A DNA stretch of 34,579 nt from Gordonia sp. UBA5067 (lineage in GTDB: Bacteria > Actinomycetota > Actinomycetes > Mycobacteriales > Mycobacteriaceae), in the NCBI RefSeq assembly GCF_002414845.1, contig NZ_DIAX01000058.1, positions 1 to 34,579 on the forward strand, in the 5' to 3' direction. Below are positions 24,261 to 32,630 of this stretch, one piece after another; the stretch's first letter is position 1; every line of letters begins with the position of its first letter. The notes below the pieces were generated by a model, which saw only the letters and a program-made list of their open reading frames with translations, was not told the DNA's origin and did not search any database. A program made the position numbers and the translations under genes.

Positions 24261-26585
24261 CTAGTTGCGGCCCGACACGTCGGCCGCCCGGCCGATCACG
24301 TCGAGGATGGTGACCGCACCTGCCTTGTCGAGTGGCTCATTGCCATTGCCGCACTTGGGGGACTGCACACAGGACGGGCAGCCCTTCTCGCAGCCACACG
24401 ACGACACCGCCTCGTGCGTGGCCGCGACCCATTCGGCGAAGGCCTCGAAACCGCGGTCGGCAAACCCCGCGCCGCCGGGGTAGCCGTCGTAGACGTAGAT
24501 CGTCGGCAGCCCGGTGTCGGCGTGCAGGTTGGTCGACAGACCGCCGATGTCCCACCGGTCGCAAGTCGCCACCAACGGCAGCATGCCGATCATCGCGTGC
24601 TCGGCGGCGTGCAGCGCGCCGGGCAGGTTCGCGTCGCTGATCCCCGCAGCGGCGAGCGACTCGGGGGTGAGCGTGAACTGCACGGCACGGGTGGGCAGCG
24701 TCTGCGGCGGCAGGTCGAGTTCCACCGAGTCGACGATCTCGCCGCCGGGCAGCTTGCGCAGATAGCCGACGACCTGCGAGGTCACGGTCACCTCGACGAG
24801 GGCGACGTGCAGCTGGCCGTGCTCGGCCTTCCGCACGACGGTGACGACCGCGATCTCGGTCGTTTCGCGCGGCGATGTCGTCCAGTCCGGTTCCTCGGGG
24901 TGGACGAGCGCCAGCCCGTCGCCTAGATCGAGGTCGTCGACGACGTAGGAGGCGCCCTGATGGATGTGGACCGCCCCCGGATGAACCGATGACAGCGCCC
25001 GCCCGGTGTCGACGGTGCCCAGTAGTCGCGACGTGGAGGTGTCGACGATCAGGATCTGTCCGCCGATGCCGCCCCGAATGTCGATGTCGGCGTGTGGTTC
25101 CAGGCCCACCGCCGGGTACCAGCCGGCTTTGCGTCGACGAAGCAGACCCTCGTCGGTGAGCTCGTTGACGGCTTCGGCAACGCCGAGCCGGTCGACCTCG
25201 TCGGGCTTGAGTGGCAGTTCGGCGGCCGCGCACAGCAGGTGCGGCTTGAGTACGTACGGGTTTGTCGGGTCGAAGACAGTGGCCTCTACCGGTTTGCGCA
25301 ACAGCGCCTCGGGATGGTGCACGAGATAGGTGTCGAGGGGGTCGTCGCGCGCAATGAGGACCACTGCCGACGCTGCGCTGCGTCGCCCGGCTCGACCGGC
25401 CTGCTGCCAGAACGACGCGACGGTTCCCGGGTATCCGGCGATGATGACGGCGTCGAGCCCGCTGATGTCCACACCGAGTTCCAGTGCATTGGTGGTGGCG
25501 ACGCCGAGGAGCTCGCCGTCGGCGATGGCCCGCTCCAGCCGGCGGCGGTCGTCGGCGAGGTATCCCGCCCGATACGCCGCGACTCGCCCGGCCAGCTCGG
25601 GCGCGGCCGAGCCGAGCAGTCCGGCGGCGGTGCGAGCGGTGATTTCCGCGCCGCGCCGGCTTCGCACGAAACACAACGTGCGCGCGCCCTCGATGACGAA
25701 GTCGGCGAGGATGCGCCCGGCTTCGGCCCCGGCGGACCGTCGGACCGGTGCACCGTTCTCCCCGGTGACCTCGGGAAGGAAGTCGGGCTCCCACAGTGCG
25801 ACGGTTCTCTCGCCGGTGGGCGATGCGTCGTCGGTCACCTCGTTGGCCGGCTCGCCGATGAGCCGGCTCAGGGTCCGGGCCGGGTCAGCAGTCGTGGCGC
25901 TGGCGGCGACGACCACGGGGTCGGCGCCCGCCGCGCGCGCCACGCGCAGCAGTCGTCGCAGCACCAGGGCGGTGTGCGCGCCGAAGACACCGCGATAGTG
26001 GTGGCACTCGTCGACGACGATGAACCGCAGTTGGCGCAGGAACTGCTGCCACCGGTGGTGCCCGGACAGAATGCCGATGTGGCACATGTCCGGATTGGTG
26101 AACACGATTCGCGAATTGGCCCGCGCCCACTGGCGCAGCTGCGCATCGGTGTCGCCGTCGTAGGTGCACGGTGCCAGCCGGGCGAAGTCCGGGTTGGCGG
26201 CGAGAATCGTTGAGAGAGAGCGCAACTGGTCGGCGCCGAGCGCCTTGGTCGGCGCGAGGTACAGCGCAGTCGTGCCGTGGTCGGACAGCAGGGTCTGCAG
26301 TACCGGCAGTTGGTAGGCGAGGGACTTTCCCGACGCGGTACCGGTGGCGATCACCACGTGGCGACCGGCGAAGGCGTGCTCGGCGGCAACGACCTGATGC
26401 TGCCACGGCCGGTGCAGGCCGAGTTCGGCGTAGGCCGCGACAATCGCTGGGTCAAGCCACCGCGGCCACTGCCCGTAGCGCGCCTGGGCGGCTGGGATCA
26501 CCTCGGTGTGGGTGACGGGCGAGGCATTCGGGTCGGTGCCGGCCAGCGCGGCGCGCAATAGTTCCTCACCGTAGGAGCCGCTCAT
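24261..26585 (-). CDS. DEAD/DECH-box helicase with C-terminal DUF1998-type cysteine cluster (Hrq1/MrfA/SftH-like)
   Basis: 774-residue superfamily 2 DNA helicase. RecA domain 1 has Walker A TGTASGKS (81-88) and DECH (192-195). RecA domain 2 has the LGVDISGLDAVIIAGYPGT segment and motif VI QQAGRAGRR. The C-terminal domain ends with five cysteines, C730, C732, C736, C739 and C745, in a zinc-cluster arrangement. Relatives are yeast/plant Hrq1, B. subtilis MrfA (mitomycin repair) and M. smegmatis SftH (3'-5' helicase). It is the conserved helicase of the actinobacterial helicase/secretion neighbourhood (Rv3649). ATG 26585 is preferred over an upstream in-frame ATG at 26627, which would precede the predicted transcription start. 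It converges with the pirin gene. Confidence 0.9.
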   Translation of the reverse strand: MSGSYGEELLRAALAGTDPNASPVTHTEVIPAAQARYGQWPRWLDPAIVAAYAELGLHRPWQHQVVAAEHAFAGRHVVIATGTASGKSLAYQLPVLQTLLSDHGTTALYLAPTKALGADQLRSLSTILAANPDFARLAPCTYDGDTDAQLRQWARANSRIVFTNPDMCHIGILSGHHRWQQFLRQLRFIVVDECHHYRGVFGAHTALVLRRLLRVARAAGADPVVVAASATTADPARTLSRLIGEPANEVTDDASPTGERTVALWEPDFLPEVTGENGAPVRRSAGAEAGRILADFVIEGARTLCFVRSRRGAEITARTAAGLLGSAAPELAGRVAAYRAGYLADDRRRLERAIADGELLGVATTNALELGVDISGLDAVIIAGYPGTVASFWQQAGRAGRRSAASAVVLIARDDPLDTYLVHHPEALLRKPVEATVFDPTNPYVLKPHLLCAAAELPLKPDEVDRLGVAEAVNELTDEGLLRRRKAGWYPAVGLEPHADIDIRGGIGGQILIVDTSTSRLLGTVDTGRALSSVHPGAVHIHQGASYVVDDLDLGDGLALVHPEEPDWTTSPRETTEIAVVTVVRKAEHGQLHVALVEVTVTSQVVGYLRKLPGGEIVDSVELDLPPQTLPTRAVQFTLTPESLAAAGISDANLPGALHAAEHAMIGMLPLVATCDRWDIGGLSTNLHADTGLPTIYVYDGYPGGAGFADRGFEAFAEWVAATHEAVSSCGCEKGCPSCVQSPKCGNGNEPLDKAGAVTILDVIGRAADVSGRN

Positions 26586-26625
26586 CGTCCCGTCCTCGTC
26601 TGTCGCCGCACAGTCGCCGAAGCCC

Positions 26626-26631
26626 AATTTA
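26626..26631 (-). promoter_or_regulatory. -10 element of the helicase gene
   Basis: Minus-strand TAAATT, predicting a transcription start near 26619 and a short leader of about 34 nt before ATG 26585. Confidence 0.4.
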
Positions 26632-26704
26632 GCGTCCCGGCCGACCCCAATCGGGCCACCGGACTATCGCTGTGGCGCTGAACGTGATTGACTTAACCCG
26701 GTCG

Positions 26705-26881
26705 TACGATTTGGCCGTGTCTCGAGGGCTCTCCTCGCCGCAGTCCGAATCTTGTTGCGAGCGTTGTACTTGGGTTTGGTTCGCGGATTACCGCAGGCTT
26801 TCACAGGAATGGCGGTTGGAACCGGCCGCGACGAGAGACATCCTCCCGCCGCAATCAGTAAATATGTGAAGGAATACAGGA
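26705..26881 (+). promoter_or_regulatory. cspA promoter region and long 5' leader
   Basis: TACGAT at 26705-26710 is a plausible -10; TTGACT at 26688 is too close (11 nt) to be its -35. The leader would be about 165 nt, long as in other cold-shock genes. It contains a second copy of the cspA initiation sequence: ACAGGAATGGC at 26803-26813 repeats the one at 26876-26886. The upstream ATG (26809) opens a 49-codon frame that overlaps the cspA start in another frame. Confidence 0.45.
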
Positions 26882-27085
26882 ATGGCACAGGGAACTGTGA
26901 AGTGGTTCAACGCGGAAAAAGGCTTCGGCTTCATCGCGCCCGACGAGGGAAACGGTGACGTGTTTGTTCACTACTCGGAGATTGAGGGAGCCGGTTTCCG
27001 CACCCTGGAAGAGAACCAGCGTGTTGAGTTCGAGGTCGGCCAGGGTTCCAAGGGCCCCCAGGCCACTGGCGTTCGCGCCGTCTAA
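26882..27085 (+). CDS. cspA: Cold-shock protein CspA
   Basis: 67-residue single-domain cold-shock protein, an RNA/single-strand-DNA chaperone. The RNA-binding motifs are intact: KGFGFI (RNP1, 13-18) and VFVHY (RNP2, 27-31), after [12 protein letters not shown]. Length and sequence are typical of actinobacterial CspA (Rv3648c). The start has AGG only 4-6 nt upstream (TACAGGA-ATG), weak, which makes leader structure a likely control point. The codon use is less GC-biased than its neighbours, consistent with high expression. A GC-rich hairpin ends the transcript. Confidence 0.96.
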   Translation: MAQGTVKWFNAEKGFGFIAPDEGNGDVFVHYSEIEGAGFRTLEENQRVEFEVGQGSKGPQATGVRAV

Positions 27086-27121
27086 TACCTCGTTTCGCTA
27101 ACGCGACTTACGAGACCACCA

Positions 27122-27163
27122 CCGCGCCCGCCGTGTTCGGACATTCCGGACCGGCGGGTGCGG
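27122..27163 (+). terminator. Terminator hairpin after cspA
   Basis: CCCGCCG (27127-27133) pairs with CGGCGGG (27152-27158) with additional outer GC pairs, about 40 bp after the stop, followed by the T-richer TTGTTCGGTT. Confidence 0.5.
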
Positions 27164-27182
27164 TTGTTCGGTTGGCACGTCG

Positions 27183-27188
27183 TAGCAT
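27183..27188 (+). promoter_or_regulatory. -10 element of the Rv3647c-like gene (leaderless)
   Basis: TAGCAT with 6 nt to the GTG at 27195. Confidence 0.45.
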
Positions 27189-27194
27189 GGCAGA

Positions 27195-27773
27195 GTGAGC
27201 CAGCTCGCGTTCTTCTCCGCGGATACCGATGACCCCTCGGTCGCCGATGTCGCCGGCCTGCTGGCCAGCACTGGTCAGGCCGTACCAATGCCGGGCGGGA
27301 CACGGGTGTCGATAGTCGTCGACGATCAGTGGCGTGCCCGGGCGTTGGCGACCGAGCTGGAGCTGGCCGGGCTCGCCGTCGAGATCGCCCGTTCCGAGGA
27401 AGGTTCCCCGATCGTGCGCACGACGCCGACGCCCGCGCTCGACGATCTGCGCGTGCAGTGGTCGTCGGGGGCGGTCAAGGCTGTCCCGGCCGGATGGACG
27501 CCGAGTTCGCGCGCGCTGCGGCAGTGGGCGATCGCCACTGGTCGCCGGGACGGCGGCAACTACCTGTTGGGTCTCGATCCGCACGCCCCGGACACTCATC
27601 CGGCGCTCGCAACGGCGCTCATGCGGGTGGGGGTCGCGCCGATCTTGACCGGTGCTCGCGGCGGTGTTCCGGCATTGCGGATCGCCGGCCGGCGTCGCGT
27701 CCTGAGATTCGTCGAAATGGTCGGCGCCCCGCCCGATGAGCCGGGTGCCACGCCATGTTGGCCAATTGGGTGA
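27195..27773 (+). CDS. Conserved hypothetical protein, Rv3647c type
   Basis: 192-residue protein with no membrane segment, signal peptide or recognised catalytic motif. It has the same size and position (between cspA and topA) as the mycobacterial hypothetical Rv3647c. The N-terminal half (FFSADTDDPSVADVAGLLA...SIVVDDQWRARAL) looks like an alpha/beta domain; the C-terminal half contains RALRQWAIATGRRDGGNYLLGLDP and a short basic RIAGRRRVLRF. Position and conservation hint at nucleic-acid biology, but nothing in the sequence proves it. Leaderless GTG start. Confidence 0.75.
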   Translation: MSQLAFFSADTDDPSVADVAGLLASTGQAVPMPGGTRVSIVVDDQWRARALATELELAGLAVEIARSEEGSPIVRTTPTPALDDLRVQWSSGAVKAVPAGWTPSSRALRQWAIATGRRDGGNYLLGLDPHAPDTHPALATALMRVGVAPILTGARGGVPALRIAGRRRVLRFVEMVGAPPDEPGATPCWPIG

Positions 27774-27804
27774 TCCAACGGCTTATTAGGCTATGACCTG
27801 CGGA

Positions 27805-27810
27805 TATGAT
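27805..27810 (+). promoter_or_regulatory. Possible upstream topA promoter (-10)
   Basis: TATGAT in the AT-richer stretch after the previous gene, 120 bp before the topA start. No good -35 is seen. Confidence 0.35.
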
Positions 27811-27870
27811 GTTCTCGTCGCCTGAACCAGCAGGGAATGGCTCCCCTTCATGTGCAGCGGCCCCAGTATA

Positions 27871-27876
27871 TAAGGT
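27871..27876 (+). promoter_or_regulatory. Possible proximal topA promoter (-10)
   Basis: TAAGGT within an AT-rich TATATAAGGTAAAAAC stretch 55 bp before the GTG start. topA promoters are typically supercoiling-sensitive, and two tandem -10 elements would fit. Confidence 0.4.
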
Positions 27877-27930
27877 AAAAACTCACCAACGGGGTGCAAC
27901 CGGCGCTCCGAGGTGAACTGAGGGACGCCC

Positions 27931-30900
27931 GTGGCTAAAATCGACACCGCATCGCCCGGATCGGGGACGATTCGACGGCTCGTTATCGTCGAGTCGCCGA
28001 CCAAGGCGCGCAAAATCGCGGGGTACTTGGGCGCGAACTACGTCGTCGAGTCTTCGCGTGGACACATCCGAGACCTGCCGCGCGGCGCGGCCGACGTCCC
28101 GGCCAAGTACAAGGGCCAGCCGTGGGCGCGGCTGGGCGTCAACGTCGACGACAACTTTGAGCCGCTCTACGTGGTGTCGGCCGACAAGAAGTCCACCGTC
28201 AGCGAACTCAAGTCACTGCTCAAGGATGTCGACGAGCTATACCTCGCAACGGACGGCGACCGTGAGGGCGAGGCGATCGCCTGGCATTTGATGGAGATCC
28301 TCAAGCCCAAGGTTCCGGTCAAGCGGATGGTCTTCCACGAGATCACCGAACCCGCCATCCTGGCTGCCGCGGCCAATCCCCGCGAACTCGACATCGACCT
28401 CGTCGATGCGCAGGAGACCCGTCGCATCCTCGACCGCCTCTACGGCTACGAAGTCTCGCCGGTGCTGTGGAAGAAGGTCATGCCGAGACTGTCGGCGGGC
28501 CGGGTGCAGTCGGTGGCGACGCGGATCATCGTCGACCGTGAGCGTGAGCGCATGGCGTTCATCTCTGCCGATTATTGGGATATCGCGGCGACCCTCGACG
28601 CCGGTGCCGATGCGTCTCCGCGAACCTTCGCGTCGCGGCTGGTCAGCGTTGATGGTCAACGGGTGGCGGCGGGCCGTGATTTCGGCTCCGACGGCCAACT
28701 CCGCAAGGCTGACGGCGTTGTCGTCCTCGACGAGGCGCGGGCCCGAGGACTAGCGGCCGGACTCGCCCAGGCGACACTCACCGTCGCGTCGGTGGAGGAG
28801 AAGCCGTATACCCGGCGCCCCTACGCGCCGTTCATGACGTCGACGCTGCAGCAGGAGGCCGGCCGCAAGCTGCGCTTCACCTCCGATCGCACCATGCGGA
28901 TCGCGCAACGCCTGTACGAGAACGGCTACATCACCTACATGCGCACCGACTCGACGACGCTGAGCGAGTCGGCGATCAACGCAGCGCGGGCCCAGGCCGG
29001 CGAGTTGTACGGCGAGAACTACGTGCACCCGACACCGCGCCAATACACGCGCAAGGTGAAGAACGCGCAGGAGGCGCACGAGGCGATCCGTCCGGCGGGT
29101 GAACGCTTCCGTACCCCCGGGCAGGTGGCATCGGCGCTGAACTCCGACGAGTTCAAGCTCTACGAGCTGATTTGGCAGCGCACTGTCGCGTCGCAGATGG
29201 CCGATGCGAAGGGCACGACGATGAGCGTGCGGATTGCCGGTACCGCCGCGAGCGGCGAGCAGGTGGCCTTCTCCTCGTCGGGCCGCACGATCACCTTCCC
29301 CGGCTTCCTGTCCGCCTATGTGGAGACCGTTGACGAGCAGGCTGGTGGCCAGGCCGACGATGAGGAGCGCCGGCTGCCGCAGCTGACCGAGGGTCAGCTA
29401 CTGACCGCGGCGGAGTTGTCCGCCGACGGGCACGCCACCAACCCGCCGGCGCGCTACACCGAGGCGTCGTTGGTGAAGGTGCTGGAGGACCTGGGAATCG
29501 GGCGTCCGTCGACGTATGCGTCGATCATCGGAACCATTCAGGACCGCGGCTACGTCGTCAAGAAGGGGAGTGCCCTCGTGCCGTCGTGGGTGGCCTTCGC
29601 GGTGGTCGGGCTGCTCGAGGGCTACTTCGAGAGTCTCGTCGACTACGATTTCACCGCCTCGCTCGAGGACGATCTCGATCAGATCGCGGCCGGTGAGGCG
29701 AACCGCACGCAGTGGCTGACCGACTTCTACTTCGGCGACGCCGCCGAGAGTGTGGGCAGCGCCAAGCGCGACGTCGCGCACGCTGGTGGGCTCAAGAAGC
29801 TCGTCGGGGTGAACCTGGAGGAGATCGACGCGCGGACCGTCAACTCGATTCACCTGTTTGACGACGCCGATGGCCGCCCGGTCTATGTGCGTGTCGGCCG
29901 GTTCGGGCCGTACCTGGAGCGGACGGTGTCGGCGCCCGAAGCCGCCGAGCCGGCGCTGCAACGGGCGAATCTGCCCGCCGACATGACGCCGGACGAGCTA
30001 ACCCTCGAGGTGGCCGAGAAGCTGTTCGCCACCCCGCAGGAGGGCCGTACCCTGGGTGCCGACCCGGTCACCGGCCACGAGATCGTCGTCAAGGAGGGTC
30101 GGTTCGGTCCCTACGTCACCGAGCTCCTTCCCGACGATGATGGCGACGATGGCGATGCTCCCGCGTTGACGGTGCCACCCGGCCCGACCCCCGTCGGCGG
30201 TGGCGATGCGCTCGGCAACGAGACGCCCATTCCGCTGGATACCGACGGCGGCGGCGCCACCACGACGACCACGACTCGGACGACCACGACTCGGACGGCC
30301 AAGAAGACGGCCAAGAAGACGGCCAAGAAGGCCGGACCCAAACCGCGCACCGGGTCGCTGTTCAAGTCCATGGACATCGCGACGGTGACCCTCGAGGATG
30401 CTCTGCGTCTGCTGTCGCTGCCGCGTGTCGTCGGTGCCGATCCCGCGTCGGGCGAGGAGATCACCGCGCAGAACGGCCGTTACGGTCCGTACCTCAAGAA
30501 GGGGACCGACTCACGGTCGCTGACCACCGAGGATCAGCTCTTCGGCATCACCCTTGACGAAGCCTTGAAGATCTACGCCGAGCCCAAACGCCGCGGCCGG
30601 GCCGCTGCCGCCCCGCCGCTGCGCGAACTCGGTCCCGATTCGGTGAGCGAGCAGCCGATGGTCATCAAGGACGGCCGGTTCGGGCCCTACGTCACCGACG
30701 GCGAGACCAACGCGAGTTTGCGCAAGGGCGACGAGGTTGCGTCGATCACGCCGGAGCGGGCAATGGAGTTGCTGGCCGATCGCCGGGTGCGCGGGCCGGC
30801 GAAGAAGGTGGCGAAGAAGACCGCTGCGAAGAAGGCGACTGTCAAGAAGGCTGCGGCGAAGAAGGCGACGGCCAAGAAGGCTGCGGCGAAGAAGGCGACT

Positions 30901-30942
30901 GTCACGACGACCGCGAAGAAGACAACCACGAAGAAGACGTAG
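27931..30942 (+). CDS. topA: DNA topoisomerase I
   Basis: 1003-residue type IA topoisomerase that relaxes negative supercoils. The N-terminal TOPRIM has VIVESPTKARKI (catalytic Glu near 20) and D108-G-D110-R-E112-G-E. The active-site Tyr336 is in ITYMRTDST. The C-terminal part carries several topoisomerase C-terminal repeats recognisable by GRFGPYV / GRYGPYL / GRFGPYV, with no zinc cysteines, as in mycobacterial TopA. Two low-complexity linkers stand out: a Thr-rich then Lys/Ala-rich insertion at about 778-805, and a long KKA/AKK tail (about 957-1003). Such tails bind DNA and raise processivity in actinobacterial TopA. The GTG start has AGGG 8 nt upstream. It converges with the adenylate cyclase gene 20 bp away. 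Confidence 0.96.
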   Translation: MAKIDTASPGSGTIRRLVIVESPTKARKIAGYLGANYVVESSRGHIRDLPRGAADVPAKYKGQPWARLGVNVDDNFEPLYVVSADKKSTVSELKSLLKDVDELYLATDGDREGEAIAWHLMEILKPKVPVKRMVFHEITEPAILAAAANPRELDIDLVDAQETRRILDRLYGYEVSPVLWKKVMPRLSAGRVQSVATRIIVDRERERMAFISADYWDIAATLDAGADASPRTFASRLVSVDGQRVAAGRDFGSDGQLRKADGVVVLDEARARGLAAGLAQATLTVASVEEKPYTRRPYAPFMTSTLQQEAGRKLRFTSDRTMRIAQRLYENGYITYMRTDSTTLSESAINAARAQAGELYGENYVHPTPRQYTRKVKNAQEAHEAIRPAGERFRTPGQVASALNSDEFKLYELIWQRTVASQMADAKGTTMSVRIAGTAASGEQVAFSSSGRTITFPGFLSAYVETVDEQAGGQADDEERRLPQLTEGQLLTAAELSADGHATNPPARYTEASLVKVLEDLGIGRPSTYASIIGTIQDRGYVVKKGSALVPSWVAFAVVGLLEGYFESLVDYDFTASLEDDLDQIAAGEANRTQWLTDFYFGDAAESVGSAKRDVAHAGGLKKLVGVNLEEIDARTVNSIHLFDDADGRPVYVRVGRFGPYLERTVSAPEAAEPALQRANLPADMTPDELTLEVAEKLFATPQEGRTLGADPVTGHEIVVKEGRFGPYVTELLPDDDGDDGDAPALTVPPGPTPVGGGDALGNETPIPLDTDGGGATTTTTTRTTTTRTAKKTAKKTAKKAGPKPRTGSLFKSMDIATVTLEDALRLLSLPRVVGADPASGEEITAQNGRYGPYLKKGTDSRSLTTEDQLFGITLDEALKIYAEPKRRGRAAAAPPLRELGPDSVSEQPMVIKDGRFGPYVTDGETNASLRKGDEVASITPERAMELLADRRVRGPAKKVAKKTAAKKATVKKAAAKKATAKKAAAKKATVTTTAKKTTTKKT

Positions 30943-30962
30943 CCGGGGAGTCGGTCGGCAGG

Positions 30963-32546
30963 TCAGACGTCGGCCTCGGCGGCCTCGTCATCGTGGTCGT
31001 CGTCCGACAAATCGGAGATCGGGCCGATCAACGGGCGCGCGAGCAGCGTTTCGATGCCCCGTCCGCGCAGTTCGACGCCCTCGCCGATTTCCCAGTGCTC
31101 GGCCTCGGCGTCGTCGCCGAGGAAGACGGCTCGGGCCGAGCCGAGGACGCGCGCCGGCTCATCCTTCGCCAGCTCGGTCAGCCGGGCAGCTTCGTTGACC
31201 GGGTCGCCGATGACGGTGTACTCCAGCCGTTGCTCCGACCCGATGTGGCCGGCGACCGCGCGTCCGGCAGAGACACCGATACCGAAGTCGGTATCGCCCA
31301 AGGCGGACTCGAGTTCGATCCGCAGCTCCCGGGCCGCGGCCAAGGCGCGCCCGGCGAAGTTATCCAGTTCCAGGGGCGCGCCGAAGATAGCCAGCGCCGC
31401 GTCGCCCTGAAACTTGTTGACGAACCCCCCGTGACGTCCGACGACGTCGACGACCACGCGGAAGAACTCGTTGAGCTGCGCGACGACCTCGTGCGGGGCG
31501 TGCTGTACGGCAAGTCGCGTCGATCCGACGATGTCGACGAACAGGACGCCGACATAGCGGTCCTCGCCGCCGAGTTCGGTGCCGGTTTCGATGGCTCGGC
31601 GAGCGACATCCTCGCCGACGTAGCGGCCGAAGAGGTTGCGCAACTCTTGACGTTCGCGCAGGTCGGCCACCATCTCATTGAACCCGGCCTGGAGTAGTCC
31701 GATGTCACTGCCGTCGTAGATGCGGACCGCTGCGTTGAGGTTGCCGTCGCTGACCTCGCCCATGGCCTGGCGGAGCTGTTTGATCGGATCGTTGATGGCG
31801 CTGACCAGCCGGTAGACCGCCAAGATACCGAAGGCCATGGCGGCGAACGCCATCCACAAAATCGGCCGGATCACGGAGCGGGCCTCGGCGATTCCGAGTG
31901 GGACCGAAGCGGCCAGCACGATGATGACGAGTTGTGGCAGCGCGACCACGATCACCCAGAACATGGCGATGCGGGTCGAGACGCTCGGCGACTTGACTGC
32001 GTCCGGGTCGTTGGCCATCGCGGCGACGGTGATCGGGCGCAGCACCTTCTCCGACTGCATGTAGCTCAGGGCGGCGGTCACCAGAGCGCCGATGGAGCTG
32101 CCGAGCGCAACGATGATGGCGGTTCTGCCCGAGGTCATCCCGGTCATCACGGTGAGGATCAACCCGCCGACGACCCATAGGCCGATATTGGCGATGGTCA
32201 ACATCCGCGGTAGCGCCAGCGCTCGTCGTCGGGCGAATCCGTTGTCGGGCCGACTGCGCTGTCGGTGCCAGATCAGCACCGGCAGCGATAGCTTGATACT
32301 CAGCAGGGCGCCGAATACGGTCGCGAGAAGCAGGTAGACGAGGAAGGCGACCTGGTTGCGCACGGAGGCGTCGGTGAAGGTCATCGCATGGTCGCTGGGC
32401 ATGCCAAAACGCAGGAATGCAAAGGTGAAGATGGCGCCGATTATGTTGGCGCGCAACAGGTCGAGGGCAAGGATCGGCCACGGGGTACGCGCCAGCCAGC
32501 GCGCGGTGTGCACCGCTTGCGCCCATCGGGACCGTCGTTCGACCAT
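30963..32546 (-). CDS. Membrane adenylate cyclase, class III with HAMP domain (Rv3645 type)
   Basis: 527-residue cyclase that makes cAMP. About six membrane helices occupy residues 25-250, followed by a HAMP domain (about 240-295) and a class III catalytic domain (about 328-505). Catalytic residues are visible: metal Asp338 (FVDIVGS) and Asp382 (FQGDAAL), substrate-specifying Lys378 and Asp448 (ATP rather than GTP), and transition-state Asn451 and Arg455 (NEAAR). An acidic C-terminal tail follows. In M. tuberculosis Rv3645 is a major cAMP source and affects fatty-acid-linked tolerance. ATG 32546 is chosen because TAACCT lies 7 nt upstream; the longer frame to 32603 would include that promoter. 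It is divergent from holB. Crp in this window is the probable effector. Confidence 0.94.
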   Translation of the reverse strand: MVERRSRWAQAVHTARWLARTPWPILALDLLRANIIGAIFTFAFLRFGMPSDHAMTFTDASVRNQVAFLVYLLLATVFGALLSIKLSLPVLIWHRQRSRPDNGFARRRALALPRMLTIANIGLWVVGGLILTVMTGMTSGRTAIIVALGSSIGALVTAALSYMQSEKVLRPITVAAMANDPDAVKSPSVSTRIAMFWVIVVALPQLVIIVLAASVPLGIAEARSVIRPILWMAFAAMAFGILAVYRLVSAINDPIKQLRQAMGEVSDGNLNAAVRIYDGSDIGLLQAGFNEMVADLRERQELRNLFGRYVGEDVARRAIETGTELGGEDRYVGVLFVDIVGSTRLAVQHAPHEVVAQLNEFFRVVVDVVGRHGGFVNKFQGDAALAIFGAPLELDNFAGRALAAARELRIELESALGDTDFGIGVSAGRAVAGHIGSEQRLEYTVIGDPVNEAARLTELAKDEPARVLGSARAVFLGDDAEAEHWEIGEGVELRGRGIETLLARPLIGPISDLSDDDHDDEAAEADV

Positions 32547-32553
32547 GCACTCC

Positions 32554-32623
32554 AGGTTAGCGGCGTGCTTGCAATTGTTAAACAGTCGTGGAGGCCACGT
32601 CACAATCGGTCGGCCTCTAGGGT
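32554..32623. promoter_or_regulatory. Divergent leaderless promoter pair, cyclase and holB
   Basis: Minus-strand TAACCT (32559-32554) lies 7 nt before the cyclase ATG. Plus-strand TAGGGT (32618-32623) lies 7 nt before the holB GTG at 32631. Confidence 0.6.
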
Positions 32624-32630
32624 GGGAGCC

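Noticed and set aside
25092..26213. 373-codon frame antisense to the helicase gene
   Set aside because: Same GC-bias effect; the helicase has all its motifs and no ribosome site precedes the antisense frame.
30799..30942. Tandem DNA repeat in the topA 3' end
   Set aside because: The repeated GCGAAGAAG-like units reflect the Lys/Ala-rich tail normal for actinobacterial TopA and are not exact copies.
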